Part shown: piece after piece, positions 1 to 12,100 of the stretch
Position numbering within the stretch: position 1 is the first letter of the stretch
Layout of the letters: the number at the start of each line of letters is the position of its first letter
Assembly: GCF_037975245.1 (NCBI RefSeq)
Contig: NC_092577.1
Coordinates: forward strand, 4,287,501 to 4,351,500
From: Apostichopus japonicus
Taxonomy: Eukaryota > Echinodermata > Holothuroidea > Aspidochirotida > Stichopodidae
Direction of reading: 5' to 3'
Length of the DNA stretch: 64,000 nt
Notes under the pieces: generated by a model
The model's database searches: none
What the model was told of the DNA's origin: nothing
What the model saw: only the letters and a program-made list of their open reading frames with translations
Position numbers and translations under genes: made by a program

Positions 1-39
1 TGTGTATTGTAGGGTCTGTTATTGTCAGATACACAGTAC

Positions 40-106
<67 letters not shown>

Positions 107-511
107 CTCATCAGCCGTTAACAAAGATAATATGTAGCATCTATATTTGTTTTGCATCTACTTTCAATGACGTTACGCAGTCTTGGTCACATGGTTACAT
201 TCTCAGGGGACTGGGTTACGAGTGGATCAAGTTGTTTGGAACATTACTTATTACAGTATAGGCTAAAGTACATGTTATATGCAGTGACTAACGAAGGTAC
301 TGCAGTGCTGATATCGTGTCAAACCCATTAGATGCGAAATTATGTACAAACATGTAGGTCTATTGATTTGAAATGCAGAGATAAAACAACAACAAAAAGT
401 TATATGAAAGTATAACCAGGGTGTTGTTATGGAAACAACTCCAACAACTCCTTGGTAAAACACAACAATAAACGTTCACAAAATGCATACACAATTTACT
501 TATTTTACTTA
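1..511. other. Intergenic, AT microsatellite
   Basis: A pure (AT)n microsatellite runs from about 42 to 105. The rest holds no recognisable gene. The open frames here are translations of the AT repeat or short chance frames. A small palindromic insertion at 417-454 is listed separately. Confidence 0.7.
417..454. mobile_element. Miniature palindromic insertion (38 bp)
   Basis: Begins CAGGGTGTTGTTA and ends in a degenerate inverted copy (AACAACTCCTTG). It is flanked by GTATAAC (410-416) and GTAAAAC (455-461), a 6/7 match that looks like a decayed 7-bp target duplication. It is related to the two cleaner copies at 13234 and 13313. Confidence 0.5.
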
Positions 512-883
512 TTTTTATCTACTTTATTGGCTCAAATTATAGCACGCTATAGCTAGGAAAGTTTTGTGATTACGTAATCGACCTGCCGCAGTCGTAAATC
601 GACCTCAAACTCTACTATTAGCCTGCATAGCTTCTAAACACCAATAGGCTCTTCAGTTGTGTTAACTCTGTGTGGAAATATGTTCATGTCTACAGTGTAG
701 TTAAACAAACAGCGTTCACACAAAAGACCCTCATACAAGACAAAAAATATGCGGCAGGCGTTGCAGACAAATTGGTATAAAAAGGTCATTTTACGACCAA
801 GGCTGCAGGTCGATTACGTAATCTCAAGAAAATTTTCCATGATAGCGTGCTATAAATTGGGGTCTATACAGCAGACCATTTAA
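512..883. mobile_element. TTAA-type MITE, copy 1
   Basis: This ~370-bp element has long imperfect terminal inverted repeats containing TATAGCACGCTAT and GATTACGTAATCGACCTG near both ends. The right end closes with GCAGACCATTTAA. The left TTAA is degraded. It aligns along its length with copies at 12669-13519 and 17722-18085. The TTAA target suggests a non-autonomous piggyBac- or Kolobok-like element (inference). No coding capacity. Confidence 0.7.
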
Positions 884-1775
884 GAAACTGAATTAGCCCA
901 AGGTCGGTTGGAATATACCTTGAATAACTATTATAAACTGATTCGATTTTATTTTCTAACCAGGAACTGAAAGTAAATGTTTATTTATTTATTTATATTT
1001 TGTTCTTTTTTTTCTTTGCAGTCGAACATTCTGTGGAGACGGCGACAAATATAAATCCAACCAAGATGACGACAGGACCGTATATAGCTGCTAGACGCGG
1101 TTATCCGAAATTAACCGAAATAAAAAATCCGACAATTCATTAAATTTACTTCAGACCTTTTAAAACCAGTTACACTATGGACCGTGCACAGCTGCTATAG
1201 ACGCGATTATCCGAAATAAAGTCCGACAATTCTTTAAATTTACTTCAAACCTAAAACCGCTTTCACAAAAGATGGTATATAGCTGCCGGTCGCGATTATC
1301 CGAAATAACCGAAACAATTAACCGTATAAAATATGTTCAGTAACCGTAATATACCACTCTTCTTATTTCAAAACTATCAGCGATTTCGCAATATATAAAG
1401 AAAACGTGTGGGAGAAAATAATTGTGGATTACAGTTACGAAACAAAATTAATCGTCTAGAATATATTTATGATAACTTTTTGAATTTTCGGAGTAAAGAT
1501 GAGAGTTAATTAAGCAAAAACTGAAATTTTGAAATGAAGATTTAACAACAAAAAGTAACAAGTTTTTCTGTCAGGATAACTTCACTTTGTTTAAAGTTAA
1601 TAAAAAGAATGTTAAGTAGTTTGCTTTTGACGTTTAATGTAAAACATCTATATGTTAAACATCTATATGGCTAGACAATTTAAGATTTTTGTCAGGAAAC
1701 AATAAAGATTATGCGTAAATTCAACTTCTTTTGTTCTTATCTGTCGATCATTTATGAATCTAAGACAGTTGTGTT
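884..1775. other. Intergenic, nothing recognised
   Basis: AT-rich DNA. A motif with CTAGACGCGRTTATCCGAAAT recurs around 1090, 1200 and 1290, suggesting a decayed short repeat of about 100 bp. No gene is supported. Confidence 0.5.
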
Positions 1776-2010
1776 CAGCGACGTAGCCAGGAATTTGAAA
1801 GGGGGAGCACTTTTTGCGATTAATATGGATTTTCAAAGTTGTAGGCACGACTATCTGAGCGGAGCGCCACCATATCGGTTGGCGCGGAGCGTACAAGACA
1901 AATTTTGGTTTTACAACCCCCCCCCCCCCCAGATGGCCGGAAACGGCCCTTCCCGAGTATTCATTCTGGATCCCTGGCCTCTTGCTAACTTGAGACACCT
2001 CATTCAATAT
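1776..2010 (+). mobile_element. Dispersed repeat, GGAGCGCCACC family
   Basis: Starts CAGCGACGTAGCCAGG and contains the family core CTATCTGAGCGGAGCGCCACC and GGTTGGCGCGGAGCGTAC. A near-identical copy lies on the minus strand at 51560-51837. CAG...GTAGCCAGG ends are typical of hAT-derived MITEs in many animals. I could not define a target duplication here. Confidence 0.6.
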
Positions 2011-4769
2011 CACTTTTAAACCCCCAAAACAAACGAGTTAAAATAGTACGTAATTCAATACTATAATGTATTTAAAATTAGCAAGGTACATGTCCAGAGT
2101 ATAGGAGGTGGAGTTTTTGACAAACATTTGCCCAGTCGAAACTTAAACATTCGACCTTCCTTTCGAATCATCTGTACCAGCCTCTTTAATTTTTTCACCC
2201 CCTCGCCCCACTCTCTCTCTCCCCACTACGCGGCACCTCTCCTCATCTCCAAGAGTTCATTAATATCTTCATTCTTATTCATGTAATAAAAGTTACGAAG
2301 CACTTTGGCCACTCAATTCACAGCTTCAATTTCGCATCCACCCTTCCGTAACACAATCAGGGACGTAGCCAGGGGGGATCAGGGGAGCGACTGCTCCCCC
2401 CTTTCATGTTTAAAAACTGTCGTTTTTTAGCATGGTATTTTGTCAGTGCTCTATTGATCTTGAATACTCGTCAGCTCCGTTAACTCGATTATAATCGTAG
2501 TAACATTCACGCCCACTGATTCAACTACTTACTTAGTTTGGCAGATGCAATTAGCTAAATTTAGCCTATAGCCTATTACAAGCCTACAGTTGGCCACTGC
2601 GTAATAAAATACATATTGCCTACCTAACCGCACTCTATGGAATGTCACGAACCGTATGCACAACAACGTCGACAACGTTCGTTCTCATCCTTTCTATGAT
2701 TCGTCCTAAGTTGTTGCACGAACAGCATGTTATGACGCTAAGCTATAGCTAGCAATCGTACGTGATACGCACTACCTACAATTAATTATTACACTGCTAA
2801 TACACTGCGATAACGATATTTGTTTTTAGACCACTGCATATCTGGCTATATTACAAAAGATGAAAGTTTATTATGTCCATCAGTTAAGTTCGTCAAATGT
2901 ATTAAAGTCCAGACATTGGACAATAAACAAGAATCATCCTACTGGAAAAATTGTAAAAGAGCACTATGTTTGTCTTTCTGATATATTATGTAAAAGAACA
3001 TGTAAAAGACTTCAAACAGGAAACAAAATCTGCTGATTATGATATCATATGATCAGGGGCGTAGCCAGTATGTAGCACTTTAGGCCCGGGCCTACTTTTT
3101 TTGGCCAAGTTATCTTTTTTTTTTTAAACACCCATAATTCAAATCCATAAGCTTGCTGGACGAGTTTAAGAGTCTAGACAGGAAAAACTATTGAAATGAA
3201 AGTAGCAAGAATATGGCTAAAGTAGGTGACCTATTCTTCTGTCATCTAGGATGTCATTTCTATCGCGTGCCGTTTCATTCAACACTCTACCCGCCGAAAA
3301 AGACTAGGATCCGATCTTGTCAGTTTTTTAACATCTAGTTAAGAACCTGTTTACGCAGATAATATTTCAGTTGAGAAAACAGTTGAGCCTTCTCTTATTA
3401 GGCTAACTTAAACATTTACTAGCTACAGTTGTATCAAAGACAATTACTGGCTATAGTTGTATCAAAGACATTTCTGGCCTACCTTTGAATCTACAAGTAT
3501 CAGAAGTTGAAAAGTAAGACTAGCCTATAGTAACCGTTGTCTAGTTAGTTAAGTCAGGATCAGCGAAGCTTGGGTGGGGTGGGGGGGGGGGGTGGGGGTG
3601 AGGTACGTCTGGCATTTCCCTAGTGTAGCTCTGCCGCAGCAGGCTGAATAAGAAAGAAATCTTAGGAGCTTCCAACTGAATATAGCCTAATTGATTTTGT
3701 CTCCTTGAAATGACACCAAAATATTTTTGAAAAAGAGCAATTAAACCACAGAGAGTGAGGTGGAGAGAGAGTGAGGTGGAGAGAGGGAGAGAGATGGATA
3801 TTTTCAGAGAGGTTATCTATATTTGCTTCCCACTTTGACTTTTATTTTGCAAGTATGTTTAGACCTGTTTCTATTTGGACAAATCTGATACGTCCATTGA
3901 AAATAGTCAGAGGGTAGAAGAGAAATATATTTTGGGAAAATTGTATCCAACATCGTTTTGCAGATGTGATATGAGTGGGTTTTCAGGTCGAAGTACCTGC
4001 TCCCCATGCAGGGTCCCAAACATTTTTGTCAAGCCGACTCCGATATATTTCGGTCTAATGAAAATTAGCATGGTGAACGATGTAGACGGCTCAGGCTTTG
4101 TGCCCTATGTATCTATAGCTAAGGGCCTAACGTAAGATTGCTAGATTGTATTTTCTTCCAAAAAGTAAGAAGTGTGTAAACAGCGGTTAAATACCCGTGA
4201 GTTGTAATTCATTTCTAGTATATCCGCCCCCGCCACCCCCACCCCCTCCACAAAAGTGGAGCTAATCTGGTGCATCAAGACAGTGTTTCTATATATTATG
4301 AAAAAGAAAAATGTTTTGACGATAAAATCTGGCTATTGTGTGTGTCAAGCTGGGGCGAGTGCCCTTCAAATAGCTGAAAAGCAGCTTATTCTAGTGCGCA
4401 GGTGCGATATGACTTCTATGTATTGATCTATGTGGAATGGACTTATAGGGGTCGGTCGGGGGGGGGGGGTAATTTGCAGCATCAAGGCCAGTGTTGGTGC
4501 TGATGTACCTTAGTGATTCGCAGGGCTGTATATTATACGCAATCCTTGTTGGTGAAGTTTCGTTATAATTTCCTTATGGCTTTTCGGAAGGTTAAAAAAT
4601 AAAAAATAATAAAAATAGAGCCTATATATTCTCCACTAAGAAAACTAAATACAGTTAGCTACATGGACAGATATTTATTAAATTCAACGATTCAACAAAA
4701 TACAATCGAATACATGTTAATTACATATATTTTCTACGTGAATATAGTCTACCAGCGTCTTCCATCGGG
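2011..4769. other. Intergenic upstream of SLC16-like gene
   Basis: Contains two more GTAGCCAG-type repeat ends (near 2365 and 3057), a long G run near 3573-3593, GAGA-rich DNA near 3750-3795 and another G run near 4458. The open frames at 3813-4135 do not resemble any protein I know. No gene is supported. Confidence 0.5.
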
Positions 4770-4777
4770 TATAAAAG
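4770..4777 (+). promoter_or_regulatory. TATA box of SLC16-like gene
   Basis: TATAAAAG lies 76 bp upstream of the chosen start codon. Initiation about 30 bp downstream would give a 5' UTR of roughly 45 bases. An in-frame TAA at 4840-4842 sits just before the ATG. Seen directly; promoter activity is inferred. Confidence 0.6.
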
Positions 4778-4845
4778 CAACGGTCTCTGATAAGATCTGA
4801 TCAAATCAAACTCGACTCATCAACGGGGGCAGCAAGTACTAAATA

Positions 4846-5041
4846 ATGGATTGCCGATCACTGGGTGTTTTCATATCTGGAGTTGTAATGACGTTCATAT
4901 TTACTGGATCTTTTAAGGCTAATGGTGTCCTTCTGGAAGACATCGCCAATGAATACCATATATCTTACTTTATGGCAGGTACAGCCTTTGTATCACAAGC
5001 TTCTGTAGCATTCATTATAGGTAAGTTCTCATTCAGGGTAT

Positions 5042-5091
<50 letters not shown>

Positions 5092-8085
5092 CAACATGGC
5101 CGCCTGCACTTGGAAACAAATCAACGTTTCAACATCCGTCCGGAATCCTTAACATTAATGTCACTGTTAAGCTATCTTTAAAACTCGATCAATCTCATGA
5201 TCCGGTCTGGAACTTCGAACACATAATTCCCTAGATCAGTGACGTGCAAAAATGAGGGACCGGAGGGTCCAATCGGGTGAAAATTACTCGGTCGGAGGAA
5301 AACAAATTACTCAGTCGCTTTACAAGCCTATATGAAGTCTATGTCATCAAGTGATTCAGTTGAACTATTTCTTAACCATATAGCGCCGGCTTGAAAGTAG
5401 TTGATAACACCATTTGCGCCTAGCTAGTTCTCTTTGTTAATTTTTGCAACCACCATGCCTTAGACCCCTCCCCCATATCAGTCGGCGGAATCAAAGTCTG
5501 CCTGCCAGCCCCCCCACCCCCCTCACACCACTGGCCTATAGATAAGCTGTTTTTCCTCCCAAAGATTGCAGTGAAGCATATCGTTTTGTCCATAGCAGTA
5601 GCAGTAGCCTACCAGTGTTTTATTTCGCTGCTCTGAATTATACTTAATTAACGATCTTAAATAGAGATCTGATTTCTTTCACTAATTGTTTGGTTTTTGT
5701 GATCACGCATTCTTTTCTAAAAAGGAAATCTTGCCAATTTAATTGACTGAACAGGTAATTAGTAAATTGTATCTTGAAACAATCCTTTCTTTTTCAATTA
5801 TTCTTTTTATACATACATATATATCAGGCGCGTATCCAGGATTTTCTAACCCGGGGGGCGCGAAGTACTATCTAAGCGGAGCGCCACCATCGGTTGGTGC
5901 GGAGCGTACAAGAAAATTTCTGGTTTTGATACCCCCCAGATCACCGGAAATGGCACTTATCGGGCTTGAAAATGACCAACCAGATGTACACTTTTGCCTG
6001 ATAACCAAGTATTTCCCAAAAGTTTTTTTTTCCATCCATAACCTTTTTGAAGATTGTCACCAGTCACACACCATGTTCGACCTCATTGCATGTCCTATGG
6101 ATCATTGCTTTTGTAGGTGGTTCTACGTCACGGCCCACAATATCCGAAAGCCCCACTTTTCAAGGTTTTAAGCCCATTATTTGTTGAGAATTTGAAAATT
6201 CACATTTCTCGTGAATAAAATCACTTGAAAACATACCCATAATGTTGCACAAAATTCAATCTATGGACAACCAATATAGAAAAACCTCCTTGAACCCCTA
6301 ACAGTCAGGTCAAAATTGCACGAGTAGAGGAAAGTATGATGAAGAATGTTGGTGAGGAAATTTTCTAAAATTCAGACACAGTTAATTTCTTGGTGTAGAA
6401 ATATTAAAACCTCTTATAATGGCTATTATAAAACTTGGTTGAAGGAAACGAAAAATAGCAGATATTTCCGATATCAGGTATATCGAAACCGAACACTACA
6501 CACATAGGCGTAGGTCCCGTAGGAGGCGGGGGCTGCAGCCCCACCCCCCCCGCAACCAAATTTTTCCCACTTTTTCGGGCACCTGCTGAAAGAAAAATAA
6601 ATAGCAATGAATAGCTTAAAATGATCTCCTTGGTAATTAAAATAAAGGTCTAAGCTTGGCCGACATTACTACTGTAAAAGAGAGTTTTGACATAAATGGA
6701 TCTGTATGCTTTTTCTCCATTTACATAAGACATTTGGTTGTTTACATTAGCATCCGGCGGTATAATGTGCGACTTTCACGGACTGTAAGGTACACTATGC
6801 CATGCAATGTAATGACCGATGCTTGCTTATATGATATTGACATCGGTATGCTAAACGCGCGCTTCGCGCGCGAAAAATTTGGGCTTTTTTCGGGCAAGTC
6901 ATTACAGCCCCCAAATCCAATTGGGCTCCTACGCCTTTGACTACACACATAGACAGTTTTTGAGGCTGTTCATCGTGGAACATGCATGCATTGCTCACTG
7001 ATATGATGTTATATATGCTCTTTGCTTTACAAATTCGAACAGGCGTGTAGCGAGTAATTGCCAAGGGAGGGGCGAAGCCTGTAGGCAAAATATCTAAGCG
7101 AAGCGCCACCATGAGCTGACGCGAAGCGAACATTAAAAATTTTGGCCGAAAATGCCTCCCAGATCGCTGGAAATGACACTTTCCAGGCCTTGTAAGTTGC
7201 ATCTAAGCATTGTATATTTTGAAATTACTAGCGATGTCATAAAGAAAATTTGCTCGGGGGGGGGGGGGGACGGTCGCCCCCTTCCCGAAATGCGTCATGT
7301 TCTTGAACTCGACTAGGTCGAGTTCAAGACCAGCCACAGTTGGTTCCATATAGCACAATTGTACAATTGTTTAAGGCGTCCATACACACACACGCGTTAT
7401 GATAGACCATATATAGTATTTATATAGATACATTAGTGAGAGAGGAAAAATAGAAACGTCAAAAATGGAGTTGTCGGTGTAAGGGGTAGGGTGAGGCGCA
7501 CACCCCCTCCATAATCCTTGATCTGTCACTGGCTACCCTGTGTATATTATAGGGATCAGCGCTTTAACTATGACTGTTCCTCTTTCTCTTCCCGAGGCCT
7601 TGGCTATCTTCTACTCCTTCCTTTTCTCCTTCTTCTCTCTTTTTTCTTTTTCTTTTCCCTTCCTTCCTCTCCTCCTTTTCTTTTTTCCCCCTCCTTTTCC
7701 CTTTTTTCTTCTCTTTTTTTATCTCCTCTTTTCCTTACCCGGGGGGCGCGCGCCCCCAACGCCCCCCCCCCTGGATACGCACCTGTATATATATAGCGGG
7801 AGTTGGAGGATCCGCCTTGGAAGGTACTAGTAATAGAGCTCTCGGAATCGTTGGAGGAGTCCCCTTTAGTCTTGGTTTCACCCTTCAAGGCCTCTTTGGT
7901 AGACGTTTGTGGCATATGTTTCTATTTCTGGGAATTGCAGGTGAAATATCATTATAGTTGAGATTGTATACGGGTGTGTGTGTGTGATATCGTATGCATC
8001 CTGCATAATATCTATATAAATATCTATATATATAGTTATATATACATATATATATATAGTTATATATATATATAGTAATATATAT

Positions 8086-8136
<51 letters not shown>

Positions 8137-8151
8137 TATAGTAATATAGTA

Positions 8152-8183
<32 letters not shown>

Positions 8184-8258
8184 GTTTATATTAGTTATAT
8201 ATACATAGTTATATATATATATAGTTATATATATATATATATAAATATATATTTATAA

Positions 8259-8298
<40 letters not shown>

Positions 8299-8789
8299 TT
8301 ATATGTTTATATATAGTTTTTTATGTTATTGAAATGGAGGTCAACGTAAAAGGCAAGTGAATGTATATAATTGAAAATGGTAATGAGTTGGAAAATCAAG
8401 AACAGTGAAAACACTTCCAGCCTCCACAGGGATTCGAACCCGGGCCTCCCGCTCTGTACGCGGACACCCTAATCACTAGGCTATGGACGCTGATTGTATG
8501 TCCAGAGGTTCGAAACCAGTAAGGAAGGTCGTAATTCCACTGTAGGCGTTTGTCACCTGTATCGAACAATACTAGTTCTGTTTTGGTGACATATTTTGCC
8601 TTACTCTAGAGATCAATCATGGTGCTTACCAACTCGAAATCATTTGTGATTCCTAAAGCCGGTTCTCGAAAGAGATACTTTGAACAGACTTTATGTTAAT
8701 GAAATGGTGGTAAACGACAAAGGCAAATGAATATATATAATTGAACATCGTAATGAGTTGGAAAATCAGGAACAGTGAAAAACATTCCA

Positions 8790-8857
<68 letters not shown>

Positions 8858-8932
8858 CGAGAGAGAGAGTTATATTGTAATATAGTTATAGAGTTATATA
8901 AATATATGTATAGTAATATACATATTTAAATA

Positions 8933-8975
<43 letters not shown>

Positions 8976-9136
8976 ATGTTTATAGTAATATATTACTATA
9001 TATAAATATATATATATGCATATTGTAATATATGTAGTTATATAAAGTAATATATTACTATATATACATATAGTAATATATAGGCCCATATATAGTTATG
9101 TATAGTAATATACTACTATATATTACTAAATACATA

Positions 9137-9184
<48 letters not shown>

Positions 9185-12100
9185 CTATATAACTATATAT
9201 ATATAACTATATATATATATATATTACTATTATAACTATGTATATATATATAATTATAAATAGTTATATAGTTATATAATAACATATATGTAGTTAAATA
9301 GTTATATAGTAACAATACTAGTTATTTTGGTGACATATATGCCTATACTAGAAATTTGATACCCCAATCATACCCTTCAAGTATCATATATGTTTTGATT
9401 TTTTTGATAACATAACCTTTATTCTCTTTTCTTCTTTAAAAACCTTTGTAATTTTTAGCGATCGGAGGCGGTTTCCTCCAGTTTGCGAATTACATGGCCT
9501 TCTTGGAACATTTTCGAGACAAGTTTGCTGTAGCATTCGGTGGACGAGAACTGAGTACTTATCTCGGTGTCGCTGTTTTCCCTCCATTACTGGAATTGTT
9601 TCGATCAACTTACGGCCTGCATGGGGCATATATTCTACTCGGTGCTGTATCGTCGCATTGCATCGTCTCTGGAGTTCTTCTAAAACCTGCTACGGGGAAA
9701 ACTTGTGTAACAACCAAATCTAAGTTGAAGTTACAAGAGAAGCCATGCTTTGGCCATTTAACGAGCACTGTGAGAGGAGACTTGAATGAACTTGAAGCAA
9801 AACACACCCAGAGAATATGTCGAACTGGACTGCTGAGCATTCTGATGAGAATTCTCAAAGTCTTTAATCTATCACCAGCTCTCAAACATTCGACGTTTGC
9901 TCTGTTTTTAATTCTCCATTCCTTCTTTTACTACACGTTCACAGCGTGGGCTTTATATCTCGTCCCTTTCGGATTATCGCTCGGCTTCGTCCCAGCTGCT
10001 GTCGTCTACTGGTCTACTGCCGGTGGAGTCGGTGGATTTCTTGGTAAAACCCTGGCTTTGATTGTCTTTCGCGCTGATAAAATGAATGCAATCACAGGCG
10101 GTATGATACCAGCGGGTATTATCTGTATCGGGCTGACCGGTTTCATTTTCACCGAAAATTATCTCATCCTACTCTCGTCGTCTTTTCTCTGTGGTTTTGC
10201 GATCGCTTATTCAGATTCTGGGCAGGGTGGACTTTTGCCAAGATACGTATGTGAGTCCCACGTCAGGCAAGGGACAGCGCTCAACTATCTATTCGGTGGA
10301 ATCTGTATGCAACTTGGAGGATCTGTGTCAGGTATGGTTATAATCATAGCCCTAAAGAAATGGCGGAGGAAAGTGAGAGGGGGAGGTTAAACGGGACCAC
10401 AGTCCCGGGGTCCAGGGTCAAATATGGCATCCGGGTAAATATGGGATAAAAGTAGTGTATTTCACATCCATATTATACTAACAAGAACCATGAAGTCTCC
10501 GTGAGGCACCGACGACATAATGATCACCGGTTACTGATCTTGCGTTAAACGCCTGTTATTATTCATCGTACAGGGAGATTCTGGTCACAGACATACGTCA
10601 AAGGTAACTTTAGGAGCACAACACATAGGCCAATTCCACGATGTTTGTTCATACGCTCATTTCAATATCTTGACCTTTGAACTATAAAAAGTACACTTCA
10701 TGTTGAAAGTTTTACAGCCGTGTTCAATGCCAAGGCCCCCTCACACGCACGACATTACAACACTATAGTCTTGTCACTAGTAACTTGTCACACGTACGAC
10801 ACACCAAAAGTGTGCACAATTCAAACAATCCCTCCCGGGCACTACAGTGCACCACATCAGCGTGTCCCCTGGAGGACTTTCCCAGGGCAGTAGCCTGCGG
10901 GGAGGGGGACAGAGGGAACAGGCTGCCCCCATTCCTTAGTGAAAGAAGGCCTACGATTATGTGTTCGTCTGAACAGTATGCGTTATTCCAGTAAGTTTTA
11001 ACGAAAAGTTCATGTCATTTCTTCTGATTTCATTAATCAGTAAAGTGTATCCTCAAGATTCTAGGCACGCATTGTGGGAATGGCGTTCAAACAGAACACA
11101 AGGTATTTTATAGGGTGCAGCCGCCGGCAAACCGGCTGCACGCAACTATATTTGCAAGTTACCTCGCAAGTCCCCATATATTGGCCTATACGCATGGGTG
11201 AAGACAGGCGATAGAGATTAAGAGCCATGCCCAAGGACACAACGATGATCTGGCAAGGACTCGAACCTGCAATCCTTAGATCGCCAGTACAATGCCTTAA
11301 CCAATTGACTCTCGCTAAAGTGGTATGTAACCAATATTGACTGACTATATATATGCCCTGTCGCCGCCTCCCATACTCCTGAAATTGCAACACATGTAGG
11401 TGGTATGTGACGTCATCATGGAAGTGCTCTTCAAAAGCGTTAACTTCCTTGTTAAATTATCTTGTTCATTAATCATTTGAAGCAGAATTTGGAACATTAA
11501 TACGAAGCTTTCACAATGTTTTCAAATATTTATATATTTTTTTAAATAATATCTTTTACTACAACAGTTTTATTAGAAACGTTATTTTACCCAGCGCATA
11601 AATGATAGTAAAATATTATAAAGAAAAAGAACTCCATTGCGTCTATGGCATCATTCACTCCTGTTTGTTTGCTATAGATGCATTCATAAGCTATCACCAA
11701 CCGTTTGTAAAGTTGAAATAATGATAATAATATTTGATTTTTATATAGCGCTTTATACCAGCGATAGGTCTCAAACAGTGGCGGAGCTAGGGGTATTGGT
11801 CAGGGGGGGGGGGGTGAGAATGGTCTGTAGGGGCGCTTTCGACACTATCTAAGCGGAGCGCCACCACAGGTTGGCGCGGAGCGTACAGAAATTTTTTGAG
11901 TAAAGATACTCCCTAGATCGTCGGAAATGACCCTTTCCGGGCCTTGCTAATTTGCAGATAAAAGAAGAATGAATAGGTGTCATCGCCGACAAAATGTGAC
12001 AAATGTCAATTAGGTAGATGAGAGCGCAATAAAAAATTCAATAATCGCGAATATGTAAAAAATGGTTAAAAGCTGAAAAGGGCGCCAGCAGTCCATTTGA

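Noticed and set aside
5743-6171. 142-aa open frame
   Set aside because: Runs through a GGAGCGCCACC-family repeat; similar translated pieces recur at 1711, 15585 and 51403.
8400-8490. tRNA gene on the minus strand
   Set aside because: The tRNA-like part continues into a body shared with a second copy at 8691, so it is a SINE.
9384-9885. Minus-strand frames opposite SLC16-like exon 3
   Set aside because: Antisense shadows of the transporter coding exon.
10785-10994. Short open frame downstream of SLC16-like exon 3
   Set aside because: Lies in intron 3 and the true exon 4 at 12514 restores phase and family match.
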